Source of the DNA: Corynebacterium sp. KPL1814 | Lineage (GTDB): Bacteria > Actinomycetota > Actinomycetes > Mycobacteriales > Mycobacteriaceae | Assembly: GCF_000478175.1 (NCBI RefSeq) | Contig: NZ_KI515778.1 | Location: 193,192 to 257,191 of the forward strand | Length of the DNA stretch: 64,000 nucleotides | Reading direction: 5' to 3' | In this document: piece after piece, positions 9,030 through 17,621 of the stretch | How positions within the stretch are numbered: position 1 is the first letter of the stretch | How the letters are laid out: each line of letters starts with the position of its first letter | The notes under the pieces: generated by a model | Told to the model about the DNA's origin: nothing | What the model saw: the letters and a program-made list of their open reading frames with translations, nothing else | The model's database searches: none | Made by a program: the position numbers and the translations under genes

Positions 9030-10154
9030 TTAACCAAGGATGACGGGCAATGCTAACGAGCCGACCAAGATGAGTACCACGAGGCCGAAAAAGACTTTGG
9101 CCTGCCACCGGGCATAATTAAATGACATTCCCGTACCGAAGCGCTTATCTACCAGTACCGCCGGATCATCCGGGTTGTAATATATTACTCCCCATTTATA
9201 GAGGTGGTCATTGTCCGGTGATTCTTTGTCTTCATCAGCGAAGTGAATACCGCGCAATTGTTCGGATAACCGGGATTGCTTGTAGAGAAGAAATACAACT
9301 AGACCGATGCTGCCACCAATGGTGAGAATCAGCATTGTGGTGATCGCGGCGCCGTTGAAGCGTTGATAATGCGGGATAGGGCCGGTTACCTGCATCAGCG
9401 CCATCCCGGCGCTGATGAGCAGGGTGAGGACTCCCATGCCGGTGTTCGTCAGGGCGAGGTTTGCTTCGTTACGCAGCCGCGCTTTAATGCTGCGCTCAGA
9501 GCGTGGGGACACCTCACTATGCGCGATAAAAGAGCAGATAATGGCAAATAGGCCCAGCAATGCTAAAGCGACGAATGAGGAGAAAAATACGCTCCCAATT
9601 GATTTGTCGCTCCAATTGTCGGCCTCCATGGATTCATTCCAGTGCACGGGAACGGGGTCCGGAATGGCGGACCAGTGGGAAGCGACGATGATGGCACCGG
9701 CCGCGATGCACAGCAGGGAAGAGAGCATGGTTACCCACGGAAAGGTCGGGGTAGGGATGCCGCGAAATTCGGGCGCATCAATGGCTGTGGTGGAAACACG
9801 GGCAGCGATGCTGGTTTCAACCTCGTCGAACCAGCCGCCCGCCTTTTTAGCCGCGATGATACGGCGGCGTTGGGACGCATAAGCCCACATGCCACCGAGC
9901 GCCACCACGAGGGAAGGTAGTGCGGCTAATAACGGCAGTTTCCAGGCAAAGAGGGACATGGCCGTTGCCACGATGCCGCAGCTCCACGTGCGTATCTTGA
10001 ATCCGGCGAGGGCGGAGGTAACCGCAGGATCAGAAAGATAAGCCTTGGGCACGCGCACTCCGAGCGGTGTGCCAGGTGAGGCCAGGGAGGGGGCTGTGGC
10101 CATGATCCAGGTGATAACCAGGGTGGTGGCGGCCATTATGAGTGTGAAAATCAT
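9030..10154 (-). CDS. DUF1648/DUF5808-type membrane protein (module 1)
   Basis: A 374-aa integral membrane protein with six or more hydrophobic segments. It has the DUF1648 motif IPDPVPVHWNESMEADNW (about residues 165-182) and a C-terminal DUF5808-like motif, YYNPDDPAVLVDKRFGTGMS (about 322-341). The biochemical role of this family is not known; SdpI-like relatives are immunity or signalling proteins. It overlaps the upstream GntR gene by 4 bases, so the two are coupled. A clear paralogue with the same partner lies at 16047-17171. Confidence 0.85.
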   Translation of the reverse strand: MIFTLIMAATTLVITWIMATAPSLASPGTPLGVRVPKAYLSDPAVTSALAGFKIRTWSCGIVATAMSLFAWKLPLLAALPSLVVALGGMWAYASQRRRIIAAKKAGGWFDEVETSIAARVSTTAIDAPEFRGIPTPTFPWVTMLSSLLCIAAGAIIVASHWSAIPDPVPVHWNESMEADNWSDKSIGSVFFSSFVALALLGLFAIICSFIAHSEVSPRSERSIKARLRNEANLALTNTGMGVLTLLISAGMALMQVTGPIPHYQRFNGAAITTMLILTIGGSIGLVVFLLYKQSRLSEQLRGIHFADEDKESPDNDHLYKWGVIYYNPDDPAVLVDKRFGTGMSFNYARWQAKVFFGLVVLILVGSLALPVILG

Positions 10155-10528
10155 GGTGATACTTCCAGGTCATTAAGGGTGGAGCTGAGTCGAGCGTGGA
10201 GCTCATCTGGGCTAAAGCCTTGGGCGCGGGCGAGTGCGACTATGCGGCTTAATTGCTCTTCCAGTTGTTTTTCTTGCGCGGTGGTGCGAGCACCAGGCCT
10301 GACGATGGAGCCGGAGCGTCCGGCGGTTTTTACAAGGTCCTCGGAAACCAAGAGGTCGTATGCCTTCTTCACGGTGGCAGGGTTAATGCCTATATCCTTG
10401 GCAACGCGGCGGACGGGATCTAGCTTGTCGCCATCGGAAAGCTGTCCGCGAGCGATAGCCAAAACGATTTCATCGTGAATCTGTTGAAAAACGGGGACGT
10501 CAGATTCGGGGTGAAGGGTAATGAACAT
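10151..10528 (-). CDS. GntR-family regulator, YtrA-like (module 1)
   Basis: A 125-aa protein with an N-terminal GntR winged helix (PVFQQIHDEIVLAIARGQLS, then DIGINPATVKKAYDLLVSE) and a short helical tail, the YtrA/YhcF subgroup size. Such proteins usually repress their own operon and adjacent ABC exporters. It overlaps the DUF1648 gene and is closely similar to the GntR at 17168-17536. Two copies of a TGTATTA-N7 type operator lie just upstream (10550-10594), so autoregulation is likely. Confidence 0.9.
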   Translation of the reverse strand: MFITLHPESDVPVFQQIHDEIVLAIARGQLSDGDKLDPVRRVAKDIGINPATVKKAYDLLVSEDLVKTAGRSGSIVRPGARTTAQEKQLEEQLSRIVALARAQGFSPDELHARLSSTLNDLEVSP

Positions 10529-10549
10529 CTGTCACCTCCAATCTTTTTC

Positions 10550-10594
10550 TGTATTACTCGCTGTAACACAAGCTGTATTATTTTATGTGGTACA
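10550..10594. promoter_or_regulatory. Tandem GntR (YtrA-type) operators, module 1
   Basis: TGTATTA-N7-TAACACA (10550-10570) is followed at a 24-bp interval by TGTATTA-N7-TGGTACA (10574-10594). CTGTA boxes recur every 12 bp (10549, 10561, 10573). The same element, with perfect symmetry, precedes the paralogous GntR at 17585-17605, which supports its being the binding site. Confidence 0.65.
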
Positions 10595-10614
10595 GAAAAG
10601 AGGGCAAAAAGAAT

Positions 10615-10652
10615 CCCAGGTACCTGCGACTTAATGCAGTGACGTACCTGGG
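10615..10652 (-). terminator. Terminator of the ABC exporter operon
   Basis: A 9-bp perfect stem, CCCAGGTAC (10615-10623) with GTACCTGGG (10644-10652). On the minus strand it is followed by ATTCTTTTTG. It lies 17 bases after the permease stop and separates the ABC pair from the GntR gene. Confidence 0.75.
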
Positions 10653-10668
10653 TTGCGGGGCAGGGAGA

Positions 10669-11691
10669 CTAGAGAAAAAGGGCCCCAGCGATGGCAGCAA
10701 TACCGTAGCTCCCACGCATGAAGTAACCGAAGACCTCGGGAGAGAAGGAGGCGCCGAAGCCGCCGGTATCGATGATATTCATGGTGGTAACGCGTGCGGG
10801 ACGGGAGCGCTTAAAAGCGGTGTAACTAAGCCCCAAACAACATGCTGCGAGCGTGAACAGGGACAGCTTCCACACGGTGGCGATGAAGGCGGTGCCGACA
10901 ACGGCAGCACCTGCGGTGGCAGCCAGTGGCAGTCCCCAGTCGGGCCACGCACCATCGACGATGCGGCCGAAGGAGGCGGCGCGGCCAGTAGCGGCGCCGA
11001 CAATGGTCCAAGCGGCAGCAAATCCAATAAGAGCAAGGCCGCCGAGCTGAGGTGCTAGCGCTAGGGTCAGTCCCATGACGGCGACCGCACCGAGGGGGAT
11101 GTACCACCGGCGAAACAGGCGCCGAGCAAAGAGGAGACTGAGCGAAGCCGTGGCATGTGAGCGCGGGCGCAGGCGAGCGGATTGGGAGGCGATAGCATCG
11201 GCAGAAACCTCAGAATCCAGTAGCCCAAAGGGGGACGAGCCGATGGCACGGGTACGGCCCGCGCGGAGGAGCGAGGCGAGTTCGAAGGATCGCCAGCCGA
11301 TGGCAAACCGCAGCAGGGGGAGGGTTATCGCCGCATAGAGTGGAAGATGCAGCGATGCACACAGGGCAAGACCTAGGAGGCTCACGCCGGCGAGCTGGGC
11401 AATAGACAGCTTATCGACGCCTCCCATGCGCCCCCGCGGCCTATCCGCATAGACCCAACGCCCGAGCGAAAGGCTGCGCAGCGGATAGAGCGCCTCGAGG
11501 AGGACGATGAGGGCGAGCGAGCCGAGCCCGGCACCAATGGTCGCGGTTGCGGGCAGAGCAGCGGTCGTGCGCTGTGCTAGCGAGGGCAGAAGCGCTGCAG
11601 CATTGTGCCAGGCGTAGACGCTGACGCTCGCGATAAGTGCCGCGATGAAGGCGTAATAGATGGCTGAGGAAGCTGTGGAGAGAAGTTTCAT
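10669..11691 (-). CDS. ABC transporter permease-like membrane protein
   Basis: A 340-aa Ala/Leu-rich polytopic membrane protein with about eight hydrophobic segments and one loop of positive residues (SARLRPRSHATASLSLLFAR). No family signature is recognised from sequence alone. It overlaps by 4 bases the downstream end of an ABC ATPase gene of the same operon, which makes it the permease half of an ABC exporter. The presence of a YtrA-like regulator next door fits this class. Substrate unknown. Confidence 0.75.
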   Translation of the reverse strand: MKLLSTASSAIYYAFIAALIASVSVYAWHNAAALLPSLAQRTTAALPATATIGAGLGSLALIVLLEALYPLRSLSLGRWVYADRPRGRMGGVDKLSIAQLAGVSLLGLALCASLHLPLYAAITLPLLRFAIGWRSFELASLLRAGRTRAIGSSPFGLLDSEVSADAIASQSARLRPRSHATASLSLLFARRLFRRWYIPLGAVAVMGLTLALAPQLGGLALIGFAAAWTIVGAATGRAASFGRIVDGAWPDWGLPLAATAGAAVVGTAFIATVWKLSLFTLAACCLGLSYTAFKRSRPARVTTMNIIDTGGFGASFSPEVFGYFMRGSYGIAAIAGALFL

Positions 11692-12269
11692 GAAATCTTC
11701 ACTACTTCGTCGCAGGCAGCGAAGATGGCCGGAGAATGGGAAGCGAGCACCACACAGCGGCCATTGGCTGCCAGGTGGCGTAGCTCCTCGGCCAAGAAGG
11801 CGGTCCAGGTGTGGTCGAGGTGGCGCTCGGGTTCGTCGATAAGCAAGGCTTTGGCCGGCTGATAAAGCTGGGCTGCGAGGTAGACCCGCTGGCGCTGGCC
11901 AGAAGAAAGGCTGCTGACAGCGGAGTTCCGGATGGCGTCGTCGATGGCCCAGAGCTCATGGACCTCGGCAAAGTTTACGCCGGAGCGGCGGGATAGCAAG
12001 CTAAAGTGCTCACCCACGGTGAGATCGGGGAGGAAGACTGGGTCCCCGACGGAGATGACGGAACCGGCCGCCGCAGCGCTACCGGGCGCGGCACCGTCGA
12101 TGAAAACGGTGCCATTTAGTGGGGCAATCTCGCCGCTCAACGTCTGCAGCAGCGTAGATTTACCCGCACCATTCGGGCCTTTTAGGCCGTATACGCGACC
12201 GGCATTAAAGCTGCGATTGAGGTGCCCCAAGGCGGCGGAATGCCCGTAGTCTGCATCTATTGTCAACAT
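11688..12269 (-). CDS. ABC transporter ATP-binding protein
   Basis: A 193-aa nucleotide-binding domain with Walker A (GPNGAGKSTLLQ), signature LSSGQRQRVYLAAQL (one residue from the usual LSGGQ), Walker B (ALLIDEPERHLD) and switch His (LASHSPA). It is short and begins almost directly at the fold, with no extra domain. It is coupled by a 4-base overlap to the membrane protein that follows, forming a two-gene exporter operon. Confidence 0.92.
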   Translation of the reverse strand: MLTIDADYGHSAALGHLNRSFNAGRVYGLKGPNGAGKSTLLQTLSGEIAPLNGTVFIDGAAPGSAAAAGSVISVGDPVFLPDLTVGEHFSLLSRRSGVNFAEVHELWAIDDAIRNSAVSSLSSGQRQRVYLAAQLYQPAKALLIDEPERHLDHTWTAFLAEELRHLAANGRCVVLASHSPAIFAACDEVVKIS

Positions 12270-12467
12270 CGTTGCCAGGTTAGCAGACAGGTGGCTGGCC
12301 CTAGGGGGCGGTAGCTTTGATGCGATTCAATTGTTTCAGGAAGTAATCTTGGATTAAAACCTTGGGTATGATTGTGCGTTCCTGTTCTATTGATGGGCTT
12401 GGCTCCTTGTGCCTGGCATGTAAGTCACAAGAGCCTGTCTAGAGGTTTTAGGGTGCCGTAATCTCTC

Positions 12468-12723
12468 ATGGCGAATCGGATCACAGGTTTCTCTTTCTCG
12501 TCGAGCCCAGTATTTGATTCGGGATAGATTGCCACACACAAACCATTAGACACTCCCACTGCCGAGGTTCTTTTAGGCCGGTGGGGCAAAATGAGCGCGA
12601 ACGCCGAGGATCCTCCGGATGGGCTAAGTTAGCCCGATCTTCGCGCTGAGAATGCTCGTCTGCGCCGTGAGCTGACACAAACTCCGCACGGTTCAAGGTG
12701 TATAAAGCTAGAGGACGCAACCA
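12468..12723 (+). pseudogene. Degenerate IS3-type transposase OrfA remnant
   Basis: The frame from ATG 12468 is broken by in-frame stops, yet keeps a recognisable OrfA pattern: AEVLLGRWGKMSANAEDPPD, then GLS-stop-PDLRAENARLRREL. The last part is the leucine-zipper motif typical of IS3 OrfA proteins. No OrfB and no clear terminal repeats are seen. It occupies most of the 596-base gap between the ABC ATPase and nupC starts/ends; the rest (12270-12467) shows only a weak hairpin near 12410-12436. Confidence 0.45.
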
Positions 12724-12763
12724 ATTAATTGTGTCGCTGCATACCTAGTTCGCGGAAACGTCT

Positions 12764-12822
12764 AAAAGCAACCGCGTTTGGCCATTTTCGGCCCTGATTT
12801 TTGTGGAAACGCGGTTGCTTTT
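12764..12822. repeat. Palindromic repeat family B, copy 1
   Basis: A perfect 16-bp stem, AAAAGCAACCGCGTTT (12764-12779) with its complement at 12807-12822, with an inner GGCC/GGCC hairpin in the loop. It lies 44 bases beyond the nupC stop; on the minus strand the stem ends in CTTTT, so it may also terminate the cdd-nupC transcript. Copies 2 and 3 are at about 40302 and 40421. Confidence 0.8.
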
Positions 12823-12865
12823 GGGAAATTTTGGAGTGATTAGTTATCGAATCTGGCCGGGCGGA

Positions 12866-14086
12866 TTAGAGAACCATTGGTGCAACGATGACGCCGACGA
12901 TGGCGGCATTGAGCATATTGGTAAGGAAGCCACCGAAGAGTGCGCGCGGGCCAAGTTTTGCGACTTCACCGCGGCGCTCAGGGATGAGGCCACCGATGGA
13001 ACCAATCTGGATACCGATGGACGACAGGTTGGCGAAGCCAGCGAGGGCGAAGGAGGAGATCAAGACGGCCTTATCGCTGAGCTCATCGACGCTTTCACCG
13101 AATGCGGTGTAGCCAACGAACTCGTTGAGGATGGTCTTTTGGCCGATGAAGTTACCCACCTCGAGCGCCTCGTTCCACGGCGTACCGATAAGCCAGGCCA
13201 CTGGGGCGAAGATGATGCCGAAGAGGCCTTCGAGCGACCAGTTATCTTGGCCGAAGAGGGAACCAATGCCGCCGAGGATGGCAGAGAGCATCACGATCGA
13301 GGCGATGAAGGCGATGAGCAAGCAGGCAACCGAGATGGCGATCTTACCGCCGGCCATGGCACCGCTACTGATGGCGTCGATGATGTTTTTGGATTCGGTA
13401 TCGCGGACGTCTTTAACGGTGGCGTCGAGGTTCGTCTCTTCCGTCTCTGGCATGAGGCCCTTGGCGACGAGCAGGGAGCCCGGCGCATTCATGAGCGAAG
13501 CGGCGAGCAAGTACTCCAAGGGCGCGCCCAAGAGCGAGTAGCCGATCAGCGTGGATCCGGCCACGGAGGCAAAGCCGCCGACCATACAGGTATAAAGCTC
13601 GGATCGGGTGAGCTTGGGCAGGTAGGGCTTAATCACCAGCGGGGCCTCGGATTGACCGAGGAAGATGACGGTGGTGGCCCAGACCGATTCCACCTTGGAG
13701 GTACCCATGAGCCACTTGATGGCGGATCCGACGTATTCCACGAAGTACTGGATTACTCGGAGGTAGTACAGGGCGGCGATGATGGCGCCCAAGAAGATGA
13801 TCACGGGCAGCACGTTGAGGGCGAAGACGAAGTCATCACCGAAAAGCCCGCCGAAGACGAATTGGGTGCCCTCGTTGGTAAATTCCGTGAGCTTAGTGAG
13901 CCCATTGGCGATGCCCTTGAGGGCTTTGAATCCAGGCTCCCACGCGAGGACCAAGAAGCAGAAGACCACCTGCAGGACAAGGCCCACGCCAATGGTGCGC
14001 CACTTGATATTTTTACGCGAGCTCGACAAGACGTAGATCACTGCAAGAATGGCAATGATGCCGAGCAATCCTTGTAAGCGTTCCAT
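12866..14086 (-). CDS. nupC: Concentrative nucleoside transporter, NupC family
   Basis: Cation-coupled nucleoside uptake across the cytoplasmic membrane. The 406-aa protein is full length for the CNT family, with about ten membrane segments. Family motifs are visible: FVFGGLFGDDFVFALNVLPV, the signature FLGQSEAPLVIKPYL (about residues 160-174, Q and E contact nucleoside) and VGGFASVAGSTLIGYSLLG. It follows cdd by 33 bases in the same direction, so imported cytidine or deoxycytidine can be deaminated directly. Divergent deoA completes pyrimidine nucleoside salvage. Confidence 0.95.
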   Translation of the reverse strand: MERLQGLLGIIAILAVIYVLSSSRKNIKWRTIGVGLVLQVVFCFLVLAWEPGFKALKGIANGLTKLTEFTNEGTQFVFGGLFGDDFVFALNVLPVIIFLGAIIAALYYLRVIQYFVEYVGSAIKWLMGTSKVESVWATTVIFLGQSEAPLVIKPYLPKLTRSELYTCMVGGFASVAGSTLIGYSLLGAPLEYLLAASLMNAPGSLLVAKGLMPETEETNLDATVKDVRDTESKNIIDAISSGAMAGGKIAISVACLLIAFIASIVMLSAILGGIGSLFGQDNWSLEGLFGIIFAPVAWLIGTPWNEALEVGNFIGQKTILNEFVGYTAFGESVDELSDKAVLISSFALAGFANLSSIGIQIGSIGGLIPERRGEVAKLGPRALFGGFLTNMLNAAIVGVIVAPMVL

Positions 14087-14119
14087 ATTTTCTGACCGTT
14101 CTGTGAAGGGACTTTTTAG

Positions 14120-14560
14120 TTAGAGTGACTCTGGGCCAAAGGAATGGGGGAGGATCTCGGCAAAGTCGTGGCTCCGGGGCTTTCCGTCGACGGAGACGAT
14201 GACGCGCTCGCAGTTGAACTCCCGCAGGACCTGGCGGCAGGCACCGCAAGGGTAGCAAGGCGCGGACTTTAAGCCGACGATAGCAACCGCTTTAATCTGC
14301 GGGATGCTGGGCAAGTGGCCATCGGTGGCCGTTACGTCTGCGGTGGTGACCATGTGCGCGGCGGCATTGCGCTCGGCGCAAATGCCTAACAGGCTGGAGG
14401 CGTTTTCGACGTTGGAGCCGGTGACAATGCGGCCATCGGCAAGCAGCAAAGCCGCACCGACTGGGAAAGAGGAATAGGGCGCCCAGGCGTGGTGGGCTGC
14501 GTCTTCTGCGAGGCTGAGCAATTCGGCATCGGTGGGAGGCGAATCCGGGGTGGCGTTCAT
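14120..14560 (-). CDS. cdd: Cytidine deaminase
   Basis: Zinc hydrolase converting (deoxy)cytidine to (deoxy)uridine. At 146 aa it is the homotetrameric size. Catalytic and zinc-binding motifs are GSNVENASSLLGICAERNAA (Cys-Ala-Glu) and SAPCYPCGACRQVL (PCGxC). It is the first gene of a cdd-nupC operon facing deoA across a spacer that carries two palindromic sites. Confidence 0.96.
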   Translation of the reverse strand: MNATPDSPPTDAELLSLAEDAAHHAWAPYSSFPVGAALLLADGRIVTGSNVENASSLLGICAERNAAAHMVTTADVTATDGHLPSIPQIKAVAIVGLKSAPCYPCGACRQVLREFNCERVIVSVDGKPRSHDFAEILPHSFGPESL

Positions 14561-14606
14561 TGCGATATGGGCTTTCTTTCTACGGGATGAAGAGAGACTG
14601 CGTTAA

Positions 14607-14659
14607 TTCCCCATTAGAACAAAAAGAAAAATACTCATTGACATCTGTTCTATAGGGAA
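14607..14659. promoter_or_regulatory. deoA: Inverted repeat and promoter between cdd and deoA
   Basis: TTCCCCATTAGAACA (14607-14621) and TGTTCTATAGGGAA (14646-14659) are near-perfect inverted arms. The right arm lies between a consensus -35 TTGACA (14638-14643) and -10 AATAAT (14661-14666, 17-base spacer) reading towards deoA. This looks like the operator and promoter of the salvage genes; the regulator is not in the window. Confidence 0.6.
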
Positions 14660-14688
14660 TAATAATTGGACGTGGTGGAGTGTACAAC

Positions 14689-14702
14689 CACTATATATAG
14701 TG
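14689..14702. promoter_or_regulatory. 14-bp palindrome upstream of deoA
   Basis: CACTATATATAGTG is a perfect palindrome 61 bases upstream of the deoA start and just downstream of the predicted transcription start, where a repressor could block elongation or a leader could fold. Confidence 0.45.
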
Positions 14703-14763
14703 CAGTAAATCACATTATGTGCTTGTATGTTTCGGTTTCCAAATCATTACAGGAGGAGTCGTC

Positions 14764-16050
14764 ATGGCCGAGAAATTCGATGCGGTAGATGTTATTCGCA
14801 CCAAGCGCGATAAAGGGGTGTTTAGCCCGGAGGAAATCGACTGGGTCATCGATGCCTATACTCGCGGGGTCGTGGGCGATGAGCAGATGGCCGCACTCAA
14901 TATGGCGATCTTCCTCAACGGCATGAATCGCGAGGAAATCTCGCTGTGGACCAAGGCAATGATTGCCTCCGGTGAGACGATGAGCTTTGAGTCCTTGTCC
15001 AAGAAGACCGCGGACAAGCACTCCACCGGTGGCGTTGGCGATAAGATTACGCTGCCGCTCGCACCCCTCGTGGCCGCCTTTGGCGTCGCGGTCCCGCAGC
15101 TTTCTGGCCGCGGCTTGGGCCACACCGGTGGCACCCTGGACAAGCTGGAGGCCATCCCGGGCTGGCAGGCGGATATTTCCAATGAGCGATTGATGGAAAT
15201 CCTGGAGGATCCGGGCTGCATCATTTGCGCGGCAGGCTCTGGCCTCGCGCCCGCGGATAAGAAGATCTATGCCCTGCGCGATATCACCTCCACCGTTGAA
15301 GCGATTCCGCTTATTGCTTCCTCCATCATGTCGAAGAAAATCGCGGAAGGTACCTCGTCTTTGGTCCTCGACGTCAAGGTGGGCTCTGGCGCCTTTATGA
15401 AGGATGAGACCTTGGCCCGCGAGCTGGCGCAGACCATGGTGGACTTGGGCAATGATGCCGGCACCGCCACCACGGCACTGCTAACGGATATGTCCACCCC
15501 GTTGGGCCGCAAGGTGGGCAACGCGCTCGAGGTTGAAGAATCCGTCGAGGTTCTAGCCGGCGGTGGGCCAAGCGATGTCGTCGAGCTGACCCTGGCACTT
15601 GCGCGCGAGATGCTGGAAGCAGCGGGCGTGCACGATGCCGACGTGGAAAAGGCTCTCAAGGATGGCCGCGCCATGGACAAATGGAAGCAAATGATTAAGG
15701 CGCAGGGCGGAGACCCAGACGCCAAGCTTCCCGTGGCTACGCATACCCACGATGTCATTGCTGAATCCGATGGTTACCTCACCGAGCTTGATGCCTTGTC
15801 CGTCGGCGTGAGCTCCTGGCGCCTGGGCGCTGGCCGCGCCCGGAAGGAAGACCCGGTACAGGCAACCGCGGGCATCGAATTGCACGCGGTGAAGGGGGAG
15901 AAGGTATCCAAGGGGCAGAAGCTTTTCACCCTGCACACGGAGACTCCAGAGCGCTTCGAGCGCTCCCTTGAGACCTTGCAGCAGGGCTTTAAGATTACCG
16001 ACGCCCCGCTGGATAAGGAGCGCCAGATCATCCTGGACCGCATTGGCTAA
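14764..16050 (+). CDS. deoA: Thymidine/pyrimidine-nucleoside phosphorylase
   Basis: Phosphorolysis of thymidine or deoxyuridine to base and deoxyribose-1-phosphate. The 428-aa protein starts at ATG 14764, supported by AGGAGGAG directly upstream; an earlier in-frame start at 14719 lacks one. Family signature: SGRGLGHTGGTLDKLEAIPG (about residues 109-128), with KHSTGGVGDK for phosphate binding before it. The C-terminal domain carries the family barrel-sandwich motif (GIELHAVKGEKVSKGQKLFT). Its 3' end overlaps the convergent DUF1648 gene by 4 bases. Confidence 0.96.
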   Translation: MAEKFDAVDVIRTKRDKGVFSPEEIDWVIDAYTRGVVGDEQMAALNMAIFLNGMNREEISLWTKAMIASGETMSFESLSKKTADKHSTGGVGDKITLPLAPLVAAFGVAVPQLSGRGLGHTGGTLDKLEAIPGWQADISNERLMEILEDPGCIICAAGSGLAPADKKIYALRDITSTVEAIPLIASSIMSKKIAEGTSSLVLDVKVGSGAFMKDETLARELAQTMVDLGNDAGTATTALLTDMSTPLGRKVGNALEVEESVEVLAGGGPSDVVELTLALAREMLEAAGVHDADVEKALKDGRAMDKWKQMIKAQGGDPDAKLPVATHTHDVIAESDGYLTELDALSVGVSSWRLGAGRARKEDPVQATAGIELHAVKGEKVSKGQKLFTLHTETPERFERSLETLQQGFKITDAPLDKERQIILDRIG

Positions 16051-17171
16051 ATCAGGAGTAATGGAAAAGCAATCGACCCGATGATGATGACCGCTATGAC
16101 GGCGAGGAAGACCTTCGCCTGCCACGTGGCGTAGTTGAAGGACACTCCGACGCCGAGGCGCTTGTCCACTAGGACCGCTGGGTCATCAGGATTGTAGTAC
16201 AGGATCCCCCACTTATAATGCTCGTCATTATCGGGGGATTCTTTGTCTGCATCCGGAAATTTCACCCCACGCAGCTGATCCTCGAGCTGTGATTGGGCGT
16301 GCAGGATCATCGCCACGATGGCTATGGTGCCGCCAATGGTCATCACCACCATGGTGATAAAGGAGAGCCCAACCAGGTCCTGATAGCTCGGTATGGGGCC
16401 GGTGATCTGTATAAATGACAGCCCGAGGGACATGAGAAGAAGCAGGATGCCCATCGCTTCATTGGAGGCCGCAAGGTTTGCCTGATTCCGCAATCGCGCC
16501 TTGATGGAGCGCTCCGAGCGTGGCCGAACCGCGGTGCGTTGGATAAGCCAGCAGATCCCGGCGAAAAGCAACCACATTCCCAGCGCGATAAACGTGATGA
16601 AAAAGACGCTGCCGATGGATTTGTCGCTCCAGCTATCCGGCTCCATAGAACCATCCCAGTGCACTGGAACGGGATCGGGGATATCGGACCAATGGGCGGC
16701 GACGATGAGCGCGCCGGCGATGATGACCAACAAGGAACCTAACATGGTCAGCCAGGGAAAAGACGGCGTTGGTACATCAATATCCTGCACAGCCTCGGCG
16801 CCTCGCCCCGTTACTCGGGCAGTGACCGCGGTTTCTACCCCGTCGAACCAGCCACCGTCCTTCTTGGCCGCGATGATATAGCGGCGCTGGGAGAGGTAAG
16901 CCCACGTGCTGCCGATAATGACCAGCAGGGAAGACATGGCCGCCACCCACGAGTGGTTGACGTAGAACAGCGAGATAACCGTCGCTGCGATGCCCACAAC
17001 CCACGTCCGGGTTTTAAAACGAGAAATAGCACCGACCACGACGGGATCAGAAAGGTGGCTTTGGGGAACGCGAACGCCGAGCGGCGCGCCTGGCGCCGCA
17101 AGCGCCGGGATCGTGGTCATTATCCACGTTATGACCAGCGTGGTCGCGGCCATGAGGACGGTAAGAATCAT
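16047..17171 (-). CDS. DUF1648/DUF5808-type membrane protein (module 2)
   Basis: A 374-aa paralogue, of identical length, of the protein at 9030-10154. It has the same IPDPVPVHWDGSMEPDSWSD motif mid-protein, the same YYNPDDPAVLVDKRLGVGVS near the C-terminus, and a hydrophobic N-terminus (LMAATTLVITWIM). It overlaps the partner GntR gene by 4 bases and deoA convergently by 4 bases. Function unknown; the conservation of the pair in two places argues for a dedicated GntR/membrane-protein unit. Confidence 0.85.
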   Translation of the reverse strand: MILTVLMAATTLVITWIMTTIPALAAPGAPLGVRVPQSHLSDPVVVGAISRFKTRTWVVGIAATVISLFYVNHSWVAAMSSLLVIIGSTWAYLSQRRYIIAAKKDGGWFDGVETAVTARVTGRGAEAVQDIDVPTPSFPWLTMLGSLLVIIAGALIVAAHWSDIPDPVPVHWDGSMEPDSWSDKSIGSVFFITFIALGMWLLFAGICWLIQRTAVRPRSERSIKARLRNQANLAASNEAMGILLLLMSLGLSFIQITGPIPSYQDLVGLSFITMVVMTIGGTIAIVAMILHAQSQLEDQLRGVKFPDADKESPDNDEHYKWGILYYNPDDPAVLVDKRLGVGVSFNYATWQAKVFLAVIAVIIIGSIAFPLLLI

Positions 17172-17536
17172 GCGAGCTCCTTCAGTGCGGAATCGAGATA
17201 GCCGTGGAGCTCCTCAGCGGAAAAGCCCTGGGCGCGGGCGAGCGCTGCCACGCGGCGCAGGCGTTGCCGAACCTGCTGTTCTTGCGCCGCGCTGTGCGCG
17301 CCGGGCCGGACGATCGATCCGGAGCGACCCGCAGTTTCGACGAGGCCATCAGCAACGAGCAAGTCATAGGCGTGTTTTACGGTGGCCGGGTTAATGCCAA
17401 TATCCGCGGCGACGTGGCGCACGGGAACGAGCTTGTCGCCGTCGAAAAGCTGCCCGCGGGCGATGGCCAGCACGATTTCGTCGTGAATCTGCTGGAAGAC
17501 CGGCGCATCCGCGTCAGGGTTGAGCGTGATGAGCAT
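17168..17536 (-). CDS. GntR-family regulator, YtrA-like (module 2)
   Basis: A 122-aa GntR winged-helix protein (PVFQQIHDEIVLAIARGQLF, DIGINPATVKHAYDLLVADG) followed by a short helical region. It is very similar to the regulator at 10151-10528 and likewise coupled to a DUF1648 gene. A perfect TGTATTA-N7-TAATACA operator lies 49 bases upstream. An ABC-F ATPase gene lies immediately upstream on the same strand, mirroring the ABC pair upstream of module 1. Confidence 0.9.
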   Translation of the reverse strand: MLITLNPDADAPVFQQIHDEIVLAIARGQLFDGDKLVPVRHVAADIGINPATVKHAYDLLVADGLVETAGRSGSIVRPGAHSAAQEQQVRQRLRRVAALARAQGFSAEELHGYLDSALKELA

Positions 17537-17584
17537 GAGCTACCTCCTTCCAATAAGTTTTGTGCAACTAATAGTAGCACAGTC

Positions 17585-17605
17585 TGTATTAGTGGAGGTA
17601 ATACA
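17585..17605. promoter_or_regulatory. GntR (YtrA-type) operator, module 2
   Basis: Perfect inverted repeat TGTATTA (17585-17591) and TAATACA (17599-17605) with a 7-base spacer, matching the operators at 10550-10594 in sequence and in distance to the GntR start. Confidence 0.65.
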
Positions 17606-17621
17606 AAGCGGAGACTGGGGC

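Noticed and set aside
12481..12720. 79-aa minus-strand open frame
   Set aside because: The plus strand carries the LRAENARLRREL transposase motif, so this is an antisense artefact of an IS3 remnant.
12803..14077. 424-aa plus-strand open frame opposite nupC
   Set aside because: Acidic composition typical of an antisense shadow; the minus-strand frame has complete CNT transporter motifs and membrane helices.
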